64,000 nucleotides of DNA from NCBI RefSeq assembly GCF_001854325.1, contig NZ_CP017755.1, forward strand, positions 1,550,001 through 1,614,000. Direction: 5' to 3'. Source of the DNA: Cupriavidus malaysiensis. Its GTDB lineage: Bacteria; Pseudomonadota; Gammaproteobacteria; Burkholderiales; Burkholderiaceae. The notes under the pieces are model-generated. The model was not told the DNA's origin. It searched no databases and was given only the letters and a program-made list of their open reading frames with translations. The position numbers and the translations under genes were made by a program. How positions within the stretch are numbered: the stretch's first letter is position 1; the number at the start of each line of letters is the position of its first letter. Below are positions 18,636-27,945 of the stretch, in pieces.

Positions 18636-18651
18636 GTGCTAAGGTGGCGGC

Positions 18652-19548
18652 ATGCGTTTCGACCTGACCGACCTGCGGCTTTTCCTCAACGTCCTCGAGG
18701 CGGGCACCATCACGGGCGGGGCAGAGGCGACGCACATGACGCTGGCATCGGCCAGCGAGCGCGTGCGCGCCATGGAGGACACGCTCGGCGCCGCGCTGCT
18801 GTTGCGCGAGCGGCGTGGCGTGCGCCCGACCGCCGCCGGCCACACGCTGGCCCAGCATGCCCGCCTGGTGCTGCATCAGGTAGAACGCCTGCAAGGCGAG
18901 CTGGGCGGCTACGGTCGCGGGCTGCAGGGCCATATCCGCCTGCTGTGCAATACCTCCGCGCTGAGCGAGCATCTGCCGCAGGCCCTCAGCGGCTTCCTCG
19001 CGGAGCACCCGCTGATCTCGGTGGAGCTGGAGGAGCGGGTCAGCTACGAGATCGTCGACGCGGTGCGCAACGACCTGTGCGATATCGGCGTGGTATCCGA
19101 CGCGGCCGATCTCGCCGGCCTGCAGTCTTTCGTATTCCGTGCCGACCCGCTCGCGCTGATCGTGCCGCGCGGCCATGCGCTGGCCCAGCGCGCCGGCGCC
19201 AGCCTGGCCGACGTGGTCGACCAGCCCTTCGTCGGCCTGTCCGAAGGCAGCGCGCTGCAGGAGCACGTCGAACACCACGCGCGGCGCCAGGGCCGGCGCC
19301 TGGCCTACCGGGTCCGGCTGCGCAGCCTGGAGGCGATCTGCCGCATGGTCGGCGCGGGGATCGGCGTCGGCATCGTGCCACAGGCAGTGGCGGTGCGCTG
19401 CGCCCGCGCCGCCGGCATCAAGCGCATCGCCCTGAGCGACGCCTGGGCGGCGCGCAGCCTGATGCTCTGCGTGCGCGAGCTCGAGGCTCTGCCGGTGCCG
19501 ACGCGGCAACTGGTGCGGCATCTGCTGCAAGGAGCGCCAGGACAGTAG
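18652..19548 (+). CDS. LysR family transcriptional regulator
   Basis: A 298-aa regulator. The winged helix-turn-helix occupies residues ~1-60 (LRLFLNVLEAGTITGGAEATHMT, ASERVRAMED, LLLRERRGVRPTAAG), followed by a periplasmic-binding-protein-like effector domain (~90-295). It is divergent from the TSUP transporter, the usual arrangement for activation of a transporter by its own substrate. The effector is unknown. Confidence 0.92.
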   Translation: MRFDLTDLRLFLNVLEAGTITGGAEATHMTLASASERVRAMEDTLGAALLLRERRGVRPTAAGHTLAQHARLVLHQVERLQGELGGYGRGLQGHIRLLCNTSALSEHLPQALSGFLAEHPLISVELEERVSYEIVDAVRNDLCDIGVVSDAADLAGLQSFVFRADPLALIVPRGHALAQRAGASLADVVDQPFVGLSEGSALQEHVEHHARRQGRRLAYRVRLRSLEAICRMVGAGIGVGIVPQAVAVRCARAAGIKRIALSDAWAARSLMLCVRELEALPVPTRQLVRHLLQGAPGQ

Positions 19549-19555
19549 TGTCCTG
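19538..19555 (+). terminator. Hairpin over the LysR stop codon (weak terminator candidate)
   Basis: CAGGACA-GTAG-TGTCCTG forms a 7-bp stem whose loop holds the TAG stop. No T-run follows, so intrinsic termination is doubtful. The rest of the 19549-19811 gap holds only a short open frame (19563-19763, 66 codons) with no family resemblance. Confidence 0.3.
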
Positions 19556-19811
19556 AATCACAATGAGGCCGTTGTCCACGCTGGAGAGCGGCCTGGCCCT
19601 GGCCAAGCAGATGCCTGGGCTGCAGTACGATGCAGCCGGTGACGCCTTTGCGCTGTGTGACAGCGAATGCGGCTATGGCCTCTTGCGCATTGAAGCGGTT
19701 TTGACCGTCCTGTGCGCGCTTGACGCCGCTTGTGCGATGGCGCAGGCCTCTTCCGACGCGTAGCGCGGATCCGATGTGATGCGCAAAGGCGAAATCGAGC
19801 AGGTTCCATGG

Positions 19812-19848
19812 GCCGCTGGCTTCGCCCAGGCCGGGCGAAGCCAGCGGC
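19812..19848 (-). terminator. Terminator-like hairpin after the porin gene
   Basis: A perfect 16-bp stem (19812-19827 with 19833-19848) with loop AGGCC lies directly after the porin stop on the minus strand. There is no T-run, so it may act as a 3' stabiliser or a non-canonical terminator. It marks the end of the minus-strand catabolic operon. Confidence 0.6.
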
Positions 19849-19854
19849 GCAGGC

Positions 19855-20928
19855 TCAGAACTTGTGGCGAAGGCCTACCGCCACGCCAAGCTGGTCCTTT
19901 TCGTTGGGCGCGATCTGGTACGCCGCGATTGCGCCGTTCAGGTTCTCGAAGTTGAGTGCGGCGTTCTTCGTGTAGGCTGTGCTGAGATAGACGTCGGTTC
20001 GCTTCGAAAGCGAATAGTCGGCGATCAAGGTGACTTGCCAGGGCTTCCTCGGAGAGGTCACGCCCGTCGCGGTGTAGAGCCTCTTCACGTTGTCGTAGTA
20101 GAACGCGCCGGTCAGTTGCAGGGCGCCGCTTGCCTGATAGTTCAAGGCGAACCACCACATGTCGTCACGTGCGGCCGTGTTGGTGGCGACGATGCCGTTG
20201 TTGTTGTAGCGATAGGCGGCTTGCATCAGCAGGTCGGGCGTGATCTGGTAACGCAGGCCCACGGCTGCCTTCTGCGTGCGGCTGAAATTGCCGGCCGTCT
20301 TGGCGCTATTGATGCTATCGTAGGCACCCGCGATGCCGAGCTGACCGATGCGGTAGTCGAAGCCGGCACCGTATCCAGCCGAGCCTTGCACCGTGCCTGG
20401 CTGCTCGCCGAAGCTCCAGTGCATTTCCGCTGCCAGGGGGCCGAGGTCGAGATGGTATTTCACCATATTGTCCTCGCGCAGATTTGCCCCGGCGATGCCG
20501 ACCACGGGTTCATAGGTGGTGGCATAGGCCGTCGGCGAATAGTTGGCCATCATCAGAAACAGCGATGTGTATTGACGCCCCAACGTTACCTGATGACCGC
20601 CCGCACCGAGGCCAACCCATGCCTGGCGGCCGAATAACCTCCCGCCTTGCGTCGAACTGCCCGTGTCCAGGCTGAAGCCACTCTCCAAGGCAAAAATGGC
20701 CCGCTTGCCTCCGCCCAAGTCTTCTGTGCCACGCAGGCCCCACCGGCTGGGCGACAGGCCACCGGAGTTCAGGGCGACTCTGGATTGTCCGCCTGAACCG
20801 CTGCCCAGGTTGTGATTGGTGTACTCCACGTTGGCGTCGACGACCCCATAGAGCGTGACCCCGGATGTTTGGGCTGCCGCGGCGGCACTGGCCAGTGCAC
20901 AGGCGAGCCCGAAAAGACGCGTCTTCAT
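19855..20928 (-). CDS. Gram-negative general porin (OmpC/burkholderial type)
   Basis: A 357-aa outer-membrane beta-barrel. The signal peptide ends in AAAAA before QTSGVTLYGVVDANVEY, a typical mature start of betaproteobacterial porins. SRWGLRGTEDLGGG and RLFGRQAWVGL are family signatures, and the terminal Phe (GLRHKF) is the barrel-assembly signal. It lies last in the minus-strand catabolic set, suggesting it admits the pathway substrate across the outer membrane. It is separated from the dehydrogenase gene by 178 bp of AT-rich DNA, so it may have its own promoter. Confidence 0.94.
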   Translation of the reverse strand: MKTRLFGLACALASAAAAAQTSGVTLYGVVDANVEYTNHNLGSGSGGQSRVALNSGGLSPSRWGLRGTEDLGGGKRAIFALESGFSLDTGSSTQGGRLFGRQAWVGLGAGGHQVTLGRQYTSLFLMMANYSPTAYATTYEPVVGIAGANLREDNMVKYHLDLGPLAAEMHWSFGEQPGTVQGSAGYGAGFDYRIGQLGIAGAYDSINSAKTAGNFSRTQKAAVGLRYQITPDLLMQAAYRYNNNGIVATNTAARDDMWWFALNYQASGALQLTGAFYYDNVKRLYTATGVTSPRKPWQVTLIADYSLSKRTDVYLSTAYTKNAALNFENLNGAIAAYQIAPNEKDQLGVAVGLRHKF

Positions 20929-21012
20929 CTAGTTTCCTCCTTCTTCGTCTCGGTTGTTCTCAGTACGCTGATTGATGACCGATCATCGCATACTGGTATT
21001 TGTAAAATAATT

Positions 21013-21047
21013 AGTGGTATACGTTATGTTGGTGAAAAAATACAACA
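21013..21047. promoter_or_regulatory. AT-rich porin promoter region with GntR-like half-sites
   Basis: The 178-bp gap upstream of the porin is AT-rich. It contains AGTGGTAT (21013-21020) and ATACAACA (21040-21047), which match the arms of the full sites near the GntR genes but point away from each other. TATGTTG/CAACATA forms a further inverted repeat there. Regulation by the same GntR proteins is possible but weaker than at the full sites. Confidence 0.3.
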
Positions 21048-21106
21048 TATGAAATTATTTCTACCTGCGCGGCGCTACGTTTGACAGTGATGTGTCGGAC
21101 AGCGAA

Positions 21107-22453
21107 TCAAGCTGCGGCGGACCAGTCGGAGAAGCGCCGGCCGTTGCGAGCGAGTTCCGCCAGCAGGGGGGAGGGTTGCCACCAGTAACCGTGCTCATCG
21201 TGGAAGCGTTGGATATCGGCGTACACGCTGGCCAGCCCGATCTGGTCTGCGTAGTACATCGGTCCGCCGCGGTAGGCCGGGAAGCCGTACCCGGTGACGT
21301 AGACGATGTCGATGTCACTCGGACGCAGCGCGATACCTTGTTCGAGCAGCCTGGCCCCTTCGTTGACCATGCCGTACAGGCAACGCTTGAGAATCTCTTC
21401 TTCGCTGATGGGGCGCCGCTTGAAGCCGAGCCGCGCAGACTCTTCGACGATGAATTGCTCCAGCTGCGGGTCTCGATGCGGCGTGCGGCTCCCGGGCTCG
21501 TAGCGGTACCATCCAGCGCCGCTCTTCTGTCCGAGGCGGCCCTGCTCCGTCAGTTTGAGGATCATGTCGTTCCAGCGCCTGTCCTGCGGCCGTGTCGCCA
21601 TTTGCGCCTTGCGCGTCTGGTAGCCGACGTCGTTTCCCGCCATGTCGTGCACGGCAAAGATGCCCATGGCGTAGCCAAAACTCATCAGTGCCTGGTCTAC
21701 CTCGTGCGGTAGCGCGCCTTCTTCGAGGAGGAAGTGTGCTTCGCGCGTGTAGTTGCGAAACAGCGCATTGCCGATGAAGCCTGGGTAGATGCGCGCCAGC
21801 ACGGATGTCTTTCCCATCTTCCGGCCCAGCCCCATCAGTGTGGCGATCACGTCCGGCGCGGTCTCCCGGGCGCGGACCACTTCGAGAAGGCGCATCACGT
21901 GGGCGGGGCTGAAGAAGTGGGCGCCAATCACGTCCTGCGGGCGCCGCGTGGCGTCGGCGATTGCGTCGACGTCCAGCCCCGAGGTGTTGGTGGCGAGAAT
22001 TGCGCCTGGCTTACAGAGTGCATCGAGCTGGCGGAAGATCTGCTGCTTGAGCGCCAGGTCTTCGAAGACAGCTTCGATCACGAGATCTGCTGAAGCCGCA
22101 TCGGCCAAGTCGACCGAGCCGCGGATTCGGGCAAGCCGCTCCTCCATGGCTGCCGCATCGAGCCTGCCGCGCGCGACGCTGCCGGCATAGTTGTCACGCA
22201 CGCGTTGAAGTCCGGATGCGAGTCCTTGCGCACTGCTGTCGATCAAGGTGACGGGAATGCCGATATTGGCGAGGGCCATGGCAATGCCACCCCCCATGGT
22301 ACCGGCGCCGACAACGGCAACTTCGTGGATCGGGCGTGTCGTCGTGTCGACCGGGATGCCCGGGATGTTTGCGGCCTCGGCCTGGGCAATGCGCACGTAT
22401 TCGGCGGCGTCCTGCGCTGCCTGGGATTGCGGCGTGATGGGGAGCGTGGTCAT
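21107..22453 (-). CDS. 3-hydroxyacyl-CoA dehydrogenase
   Basis: A 448-aa NAD-dependent enzyme oxidising L-3-hydroxyacyl-CoA to 3-ketoacyl-CoA in beta-oxidation. The Rossmann motif GAGTMGGGIA is at ~49-58 and GAHFFSPAHVMRLLEVV at mid-protein. Both the NAD-binding and the C-terminal dimerisation domains are present, the latter duplicated (YPGFIGNALF; second part with GFPAYRGGPM). It equals the C-terminal half of FadB-type fusions without the hydratase, which is encoded separately 8 bp upstream. It probably serves side-chain oxidation in the catabolic island. Confidence 0.93.
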   Translation of the reverse strand: MTTLPITPQSQAAQDAAEYVRIAQAEAANIPGIPVDTTTRPIHEVAVVGAGTMGGGIAMALANIGIPVTLIDSSAQGLASGLQRVRDNYAGSVARGRLDAAAMEERLARIRGSVDLADAASADLVIEAVFEDLALKQQIFRQLDALCKPGAILATNTSGLDVDAIADATRRPQDVIGAHFFSPAHVMRLLEVVRARETAPDVIATLMGLGRKMGKTSVLARIYPGFIGNALFRNYTREAHFLLEEGALPHEVDQALMSFGYAMGIFAVHDMAGNDVGYQTRKAQMATRPQDRRWNDMILKLTEQGRLGQKSGAGWYRYEPGSRTPHRDPQLEQFIVEESARLGFKRRPISEEEILKRCLYGMVNEGARLLEQGIALRPSDIDIVYVTGYGFPAYRGGPMYYADQIGLASVYADIQRFHDEHGYWWQPSPLLAELARNGRRFSDWSAAA

Positions 22454-22461
22454 GATCGGGT

Positions 22462-23259
22462 TCAGTTCGACTGGTTGCCAGGGGTGGCCAACGGCTTGGC
22501 GCGGCCTTCGACGAAGTCGCGCAGGCGTTCCGAGGCTTCCGGTGGGCGCGGGATATTGGAGGTCAGGTATTCGACGAATAGCCCATCGTCGTGCGACAGG
22601 TCGTTGATGCGTGGCAGTACGTTGGTGATGCGCCAGTTGGTGTCGGCGGTGTTGCGGGCGATCAGCGCCGCCAGTTCGCGTGCTTTGTCCAGTGCTTTGC
22701 CGGCTGGCACCACGTAGCGCACGATGTGCTCGCGCTCGCCCTCGGCTGCATTGAGCAGGCGTCCGGTCAGCATCATGTCGGCCATCACCGTGTAGCCGAC
22801 CACGCGCTGGATGCGTACCGTTCCGCCACCGCCGACGAAGATGCCGCGCTGTCCCTCGGGCAGGCCGAAGAAGGCCGACTCGTCAGCCACGCGTATATGT
22901 GCCGCGGTGGCCAGCTCCAGCCCGCCGCCGACCACTGCTCCATGCAGCGCAGCCACGAAGGGGATGGGGCCGCGCGCGATGATGTCGAACACGGTGTGCC
23001 AGGAATGGCGCTGGCGCTTGCGCGGGCGCGGCATGTCGCCAGAAGCGCGAGCCAGTGCTTCCTTCAGGTCCAGGCCCGCGCAGAAGTTGCTGCCGTGGCC
23101 GAACAGTACGCCGACGTCTGCCTCCTCGCCGGCGCGAACGACGGCATCGCGCAGCGCCCACACCACGTCCTCGTTGATCGCGTTGCGTTTTTCGGGCCGG
23201 TTCAGGCCAATCAGCGCGACATTGCCGTCGAGCGCGTAGGTCACCAGTTCATTGCTCAT
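22462..23259 (-). CDS. Enoyl-CoA hydratase/isomerase (crotonase family)
   Basis: A 265-aa cytoplasmic enzyme with the crotonase fold. GSNFCAGLDLKE supplies the oxyanion hole, and HGAVVGGGLELATAAHIRVADE is the second signature. ESAFFGLPEGQRGIFVGGGG lies where catalytic Glu residues normally occur. It probably hydrates an enoyl-CoA for the dehydrogenase encoded next. It is in the minus-strand operon, downstream of the reductase gene. Confidence 0.92.
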   Translation of the reverse strand: MSNELVTYALDGNVALIGLNRPEKRNAINEDVVWALRDAVVRAGEEADVGVLFGHGSNFCAGLDLKEALARASGDMPRPRKRQRHSWHTVFDIIARGPIPFVAALHGAVVGGGLELATAAHIRVADESAFFGLPEGQRGIFVGGGGTVRIQRVVGYTVMADMMLTGRLLNAAEGEREHIVRYVVPAGKALDKARELAALIARNTADTNWRITNVLPRINDLSHDDGLFVEYLTSNIPRPPEASERLRDFVEGRAKPLATPGNQSN

Positions 23260-23299
23260 GGTCTTGTTTCCTTGTAGGGATTTCGGGGGAGCGCTGAGC

Positions 23300-24268
23300 T
23301 CAAAGATCGAGGATGAGCTTGCGGCTCTTCGCTCCGGAGCAGCAGATCATCATGCGCTTGTTCGTCGCGCGTTCCGCTTCGCTCAGCACGAGATCGCGGT
23401 GGTCGGGCACGCCTTCCAGCACGCGTACTTCGCAGGTGCCGCACACACCTTCCTGGCAGGAATAGGGCGGCTCGATGCCCTCGCTGAGCAGGCAGTCAAG
23501 GATGGTCTTGCCGCTGGGCACCTCGAGGCTGCGTCCCGTGCGCGCCAGTTGCACGACGAAGCCACCTTCGGTTGCGGCCGCTTCGCGCGCCGCGAAGTAC
23601 TCGCGGTGGACCCTGTCCGGCGGCAGCGCCGCGGTGGCGGTCTCAAAGGCCTCCAGCATCTGCACAGGGCCGCAGCAGTAGATATGGGCGCCGTCCGGCA
23701 GTGTGGCGGCGATGGCGGGGATGTCGAGCATGCGAGCGCCCGCCTCACGGTCGAAGGTCATGTGTACCTCCGCGCCATCCAGGCCATGCATGGCTTCGAG
23801 TGCGTCGACAAAGGCGGCCTGCCTGCGCGTGCGTGCCGCGTAATGCAGGTGCCAGGGACGGCCAAGCGCACGCAGGCGCTGAATCATGCCGAAGATCGGT
23901 GTGATGCCGATGCCGCCGGCGATGAATACACTGAGCGGTGCGTTTTCGTCGAGAGGGAAATTGTTGCGAGGTGGCGCGACGGTGACGGTGTCGCCCGGGC
24001 GCAGTATTTCATGCAGGTAGCGCGAGCCGCCACGGCTGCGGGCGTCCTTGTTGACGCCGATGACATAGCGCCGGCGTTCGCCAGGCGCATTCAGGAGGGA
24101 ATAGCTGCGGATCAGCCCGTTGGGCAGGTGCAGGTCGATGTGCGCGCCGGCGCCGAAGGCAGGCAGATCCTTGAGCGGTGGCTCCGGATGCAGCTCGTAG
24201 CTCAGGATGCCATCGGCTTCCCAGGTGATGGACTTGACGCGCAATTGCAGGGTTTCAGTATGATTCAA
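23300..24268 (-). CDS. Oxygenase reductase, FMN/NAD plus plant-type [2Fe-2S] (phthalate dioxygenase reductase/VanB type)
   Basis: A 322-aa electron-transfer protein moving electrons from NAD(P)H to the Rieske oxygenases. An N-terminal flavin domain (RSYSLLNAP) is followed by an NAD domain (FIAGGIGITPIFGM; CGPVQMLEAF) and a C-terminal ferredoxin with CQEGVCGTC plus a fourth Cys near the end. The start is TTG 24268, preceded by GGAG at good spacing; the in-frame ATG at 24322 adds 18 unlikely residues. It is the only reductase in the island, so it probably serves both oxygenases. Confidence 0.92.
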   Translation of the reverse strand: MNHTETLQLRVKSITWEADGILSYELHPEPPLKDLPAFGAGAHIDLHLPNGLIRSYSLLNAPGERRRYVIGVNKDARSRGGSRYLHEILRPGDTVTVAPPRNNFPLDENAPLSVFIAGGIGITPIFGMIQRLRALGRPWHLHYAARTRRQAAFVDALEAMHGLDGAEVHMTFDREAGARMLDIPAIAATLPDGAHIYCCGPVQMLEAFETATAALPPDRVHREYFAAREAAATEGGFVVQLARTGRSLEVPSGKTILDCLLSEGIEPPYSCQEGVCGTCEVRVLEGVPDHRDLVLSEAERATNKRMMICCSGAKSRKLILDL

Positions 24269-24349
24269 TTTTTGTCTCCAGGCTGGGCGACGTACCGCGT
24301 ACCGCGGGCCGCGGCTGTGCAAGCCGATGCAGAGGCAATGGCCTCCCGC

Positions 24350-25633
24350 TCAGACATCCACGACATCGATGTCCTCGATGGCAACGCCGGTGGCTGCCTC
24401 GCAGGCACGGCGGACGGCCTCGGGCTGGCCGGCGTGGAAGATGAAGTGGCGCAGCAGTTTGTTCCACTTCGGATGGCGTTCGTACTCGGCGCGCGGCAGG
24501 CCGTCGAGAAAAAAGTCACGCGAATCGCTCGGTAGAATCAGGCGCCGGTTGGCGTGCGCGTCGCGGATCACGCCTTTGGGGTCGCGCCCTTGCGCGACGG
24601 CGTCGATGTCGTCAAACAAGCGCCGGCGGATCATGGCGATGCCTTTGTCGCTGGCACCCAGGTTCTCGCGCGTGCGGTCGGTGACCGGGCCTTGTCCGAC
24701 CCAGGCGATGATGTCCTGGTTGATCACATGGCTGGAGATCCAGCGGCCCGTGGCGGGATCGCGCGTGGGGCTCTTCCAGCTCGGGATCGTGCGCTGCACG
24801 AAAGGCTCGGCCTCGCGCGGGACGCGGATGAACGACCAGGTGACGCTCAGCGTGTTGGTGTCGTCCACCGGCACCCGCCACTCGAAGTGATCGCCGAGGA
24901 AGAAGCCGTTCGGCCACAGGCAGACCCGGCCGATGGTCCACAGGGGATGCCGCTCGTCGGTATCTTCGCTGATGCGCTTGTAGAGGAAGCCGTGTTCGAA
25001 TTCTTCGAAGCCGAGCCGCAGGTGGCGCGGCGCGCGCCGCCCGGCTTCGCCGCGCAGTTGTCGCCCCCAGTTGGCGTGCATCCATTCAAAGTGTACCGGG
25101 TCGATCGAGTTCTCCTGTGCTTGCAGCCAGTTGCAGGGAACATCGGCGAACACCACCTGGACGAAGCCATTGCCCCAGCTGAAGGGCTCCCAGTCCGGCA
25201 GTTGTGGCACAGGATCCGGTCCCAGGTAAGCCCACAGCATGCCGGCCTTGGCTGCGACGTGGTAGGCCTTGAGGCGAACACGCTCGCGCAGCCTGGCGGC
25301 CGGATCGGCGACTTCCTCGAATGGTTGCTCGATGCAGCGGCCACGCGCGTCATAGCACCATCCGTGGTAATTGCAGCGCAGGCCGTGCTGTTCCACATAG
25401 CCGTAGGCGAGATCGGCGCGTCGGTGGGCGCAGTGTCGGGCCACCAGGCCGTAGTCGCCGCTCAGATCCTTGTAGAGGACCAGGTCCTCACCCATCAGGC
25501 GGACGGGCTTGATGGCCTCGCGTTCCAGTTCGTCGACGCCTGCGATCGGATGCCAGTGGCGGCGCAGTACCTCACCCATCGGCGTGCCGGCTCCGACGCT
25601 GGTCAGCAGTCGGTTCTTGTCTTCGCTCAACAT
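24350..25633 (-). CDS. Rieske aromatic ring-hydroxylating oxygenase, alpha subunit (phthalate 4,5-dioxygenase type) 1
   Basis: A 427-aa oxygenase catalysing O2-dependent hydroxylation or demethylation of an aromatic acid. The Rieske [2Fe-2S] ligands are C68-x-H70 and C87-x2-H90. The mononuclear iron site shows D178-x2-H181-x4-H186 in NSIDPVHFEWMH. The opening LLTSVGAGTPMGEVLRRHW matches the homo-oligomeric phthalate dioxygenase/vanillate demethylase group, which needs no beta subunit. It follows the Bug gene in the operon. The substrate is not deducible. Confidence 0.93.
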   Translation of the reverse strand: MLSEDKNRLLTSVGAGTPMGEVLRRHWHPIAGVDELEREAIKPVRLMGEDLVLYKDLSGDYGLVARHCAHRRADLAYGYVEQHGLRCNYHGWCYDARGRCIEQPFEEVADPAARLRERVRLKAYHVAAKAGMLWAYLGPDPVPQLPDWEPFSWGNGFVQVVFADVPCNWLQAQENSIDPVHFEWMHANWGRQLRGEAGRRAPRHLRLGFEEFEHGFLYKRISEDTDERHPLWTIGRVCLWPNGFFLGDHFEWRVPVDDTNTLSVTWSFIRVPREAEPFVQRTIPSWKSPTRDPATGRWISSHVINQDIIAWVGQGPVTDRTRENLGASDKGIAMIRRRLFDDIDAVAQGRDPKGVIRDAHANRRLILPSDSRDFFLDGLPRAEYERHPKWNKLLRHFIFHAGQPEAVRRACEAATGVAIEDIDVVDV

Positions 25634-25651
25634 ACGATATTCCTGCCAGGG

Positions 25652-26638
25652 TCAGAGCTCGGCTCGGAAGCCGGATGCCTTGATGATCGGCGCCCAGGTT
25701 TCAAGCTCGGCGCGCTGGCGGCGCGCCATCTGCTGGTCGTCGAGGTAGTCTGGAACGACGGCGAGATCCTTCATCAGGAAGTCGCGCGACCTTGGCGTCG
25801 AGAGGATCGTGCGCAAGGCCTGCTGCATGCGTGCGATCTCGCGTACGGGCGTGCGGGCCGGCGCCCACATCGCGGTCCAGCCGTCGCCATGCGTGACATC
25901 GATGCCCTGCTCGGCCATGGTCGGCATCTCCGGTGCGAGCACGGAGCGCTTCTCGCTAAAGATGCCGAGCAATTGGATCCGGCCCGCCTGGTGGTATCTG
26001 CGCAGGTCCTCGAGCAGCGTGACGGCGCTGGCGATATGTCCGCCGAGCAGGTCGGTGATCATCGGCGGCGTTCCCTTGTAGGGGGCGACGGCCAGGTCGA
26101 TGCCGGCTGCCTTGGCGAACTGCAGGCCGAGGAAGTGATTCTGACCGCCCAGGCCCGGTGTGCCGAACGTGGCCTGACCCGGATTGGCCTTGGCCCACCG
26201 GGCGAAGTCGCGAGCGTTGCCGGCCCGCGTGGCAGCGCCGGCAGCCATCCCGCAGGGAAAGGAAACCAGGCCGGCAACCGGCTCGAAGTCCCGCCAGATA
26301 TCCCATTTGAGCTGATTGCCGAACACGAGCGTCTGGAAGGTCGGCGTGGCGTTGGGAGCGATCATGTAAGTGAGACCGTCCGGTGCGGCGGACTTCAGCG
26401 CATCTGCTGCGAGCCTGCCGCCAACACCGACACGGTTCTCGATAATCACCGGCTGCTCGAGCAATGAGGACAGCGCGTCGGAGAAGTAGCGCGCGATGGC
26501 GTCTGTGCCACCACCAGGCGGCAGGCCCAGCAAGATCCGGATCAATGGTTTGCCGCGCATGTCGGCAAAGGACGCGGCCGGCATGCAGAGGCCCGCACAG
26601 GCGGCCTTCAGCAGCCTGCGGCGGCGGAGGCTGGTCAT
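25652..26638 (-). CDS. Bug/TctC family periplasmic solute-binding protein 1
   Basis: A 328-aa secreted protein of the large burkholderial Bug family, which binds carboxylates, often aromatic. The N-terminus TSLRRRRLLKAA followed by a hydrophobic stretch resembles a Tat-type signal. IRILLGLPPGGGTDAIAR, GGRLAADALKSAAPDG and YKGTPPMITDLLGG are family signatures. No TctA/TctB membrane genes are nearby, so it may sense or present the substrate rather than feed a dedicated tripartite transporter. It lies between the two Rieske oxygenase genes, supporting a pathway substrate as ligand. Confidence 0.93.
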   Translation of the reverse strand: MTSLRRRRLLKAACAGLCMPAASFADMRGKPLIRILLGLPPGGGTDAIARYFSDALSSLLEQPVIIENRVGVGGRLAADALKSAAPDGLTYMIAPNATPTFQTLVFGNQLKWDIWRDFEPVAGLVSFPCGMAAGAATRAGNARDFARWAKANPGQATFGTPGLGGQNHFLGLQFAKAAGIDLAVAPYKGTPPMITDLLGGHIASAVTLLEDLRRYHQAGRIQLLGIFSEKRSVLAPEMPTMAEQGIDVTHGDGWTAMWAPARTPVREIARMQQALRTILSTPRSRDFLMKDLAVVPDYLDDQQMARRQRAELETWAPIIKASGFRAEL

Positions 26639-26700
26639 GGTTGTCTCCGGGTTTGTTTTTATTGGGGAATCGGGGGCGCTGCTTGTCCTGGCGGCGGTGC

Positions 26701-27939
26701 TCAGGCGGCGCTTGAGAGGTCGCGCCAGTCGCTGCCGGCCGGCAGCACACCGCCGACCGATACCGCCTGGCGGTAGTCCAGCTCAGGGCTGTCGGCCAGC
26801 GTTGGTGTGCGTCCGGCCTGGAACTCGCGCACGGATTTCAGCAAGGCCTGGCGTACGCGCAGCACCGCGCCGTCGGCTGAGCAGAGTTGCTCCGTGGTGC
26901 GGTCGGCGATCGGCCCCTGGCCGAGGAACATGGCGAAGTCCTCGGTGCCGAGGTGCTGCGGGAAGCCGGTGGCGTGGCCGCGCTTCATCAGATCCCGGTT
27001 CTGGCCCCAGTTGTCCTCCGGGCCGCCGGGCGGCAGCGGCGGGAACGCCCATACATCCGGCGTGGCCGACATCACGGTCATACCGAGCGGACGGTGTGGA
27101 TTGAAGTGGACGAACCAGGCGCGGTGCGTGACGTCGTCGACGGGGGTGGAGAAGAACACGGTACTCGGGCCGTTCGCATCGGGCGCGCAGATGATGCCGT
27201 ACCAGGGCATCACGAAGTTATTGAGGCGCACGTAGACCTGGTCATCGCTGAGCGGGCGGATTGCCGCGTAGCGGTAGCCGTAGGGACGATCCTCGAACTC
27301 CAGTCGCGGCGCCAGCGCCTTTGTCATGTGCAAGCGCTGGTTGCCCGATCCGGCGGTGATCTGCGTGGTCGACTCATGCAGCACACCGACGTGCGATGAA
27401 TCCATCGAAGCTTCCACGCCCTGGACCCAGTTGGTCGGCACTTCCTGGCTGGTGACCGAACGCTGGCTCTCGGGCAGGGAGACGAAGGGCAGCTCGGGGA
27501 ACTTCGGTGGCGTGTCGCCGCGGCCCAGCCACACCCAGACGATGCCGCCCCGATCTTCCACCCGGTAGCGATTGACGCGCACGTGCTTGCAGAACTGCTG
27601 CTGGTCGCCGACGTGGTTCGGCGCCTCGACCACCTCGCCATGCGCGTTGAGCTTCCATCCGTGAAAGATACAGCGCAAGCCGTTGTTCTCGTTGCGCCCC
27701 ATCAGCAGCGAGGTCTTGCGGTGCGGACACAGTTCGTCGAGCACGCCCACGCTGCCATCGGTGGTGCGGAACGCGACGTAATTGGCGCCAAGCAGGCGCA
27801 CCCGCACCGGCGCGCCGTCAGCTACCAGCTTGGAGGACGGCACGGCCGGAATCCAGTAGTGCTGGCGGATCATCTCGCCCATCGGTGCGCCGTCATCGAC
27901 CCGCGTCAACAGCTCATTGTCTTCCTTTGTCATCGGCAT
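26701..27939 (-). CDS. Rieske aromatic ring-hydroxylating oxygenase, alpha subunit 2
   Basis: A 412-aa paralogue of the other oxygenase, with Rieske ligands C71-x-H73 and C90-x2-H93 and the iron triad D180-x2-H183-x4-H188 in ASMDSSHVGVLH. The start resembles phthalate 4,5-dioxygenases (LLTRVDDGAPMGEMIRQHYW). Divergence between the two suggests different substrates or successive steps. It starts 6 bp after the amidohydrolase stop, in the same operon. Confidence 0.93.
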   Translation of the reverse strand: MPMTKEDNELLTRVDDGAPMGEMIRQHYWIPAVPSSKLVADGAPVRVRLLGANYVAFRTTDGSVGVLDELCPHRKTSLLMGRNENNGLRCIFHGWKLNAHGEVVEAPNHVGDQQQFCKHVRVNRYRVEDRGGIVWVWLGRGDTPPKFPELPFVSLPESQRSVTSQEVPTNWVQGVEASMDSSHVGVLHESTTQITAGSGNQRLHMTKALAPRLEFEDRPYGYRYAAIRPLSDDQVYVRLNNFVMPWYGIICAPDANGPSTVFFSTPVDDVTHRAWFVHFNPHRPLGMTVMSATPDVWAFPPLPPGGPEDNWGQNRDLMKRGHATGFPQHLGTEDFAMFLGQGPIADRTTEQLCSADGAVLRVRQALLKSVREFQAGRTPTLADSPELDYRQAVSVGGVLPAGSDWRDLSSAA

Positions 27940-27945
27940 GGTGTC

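Noticed and set aside
19563..19763. 66-codon frame between the LysR and porin genes
   Set aside because: No ribosome-binding site, no recognisable family, and composition does not stand out from neighbouring non-coding DNA.
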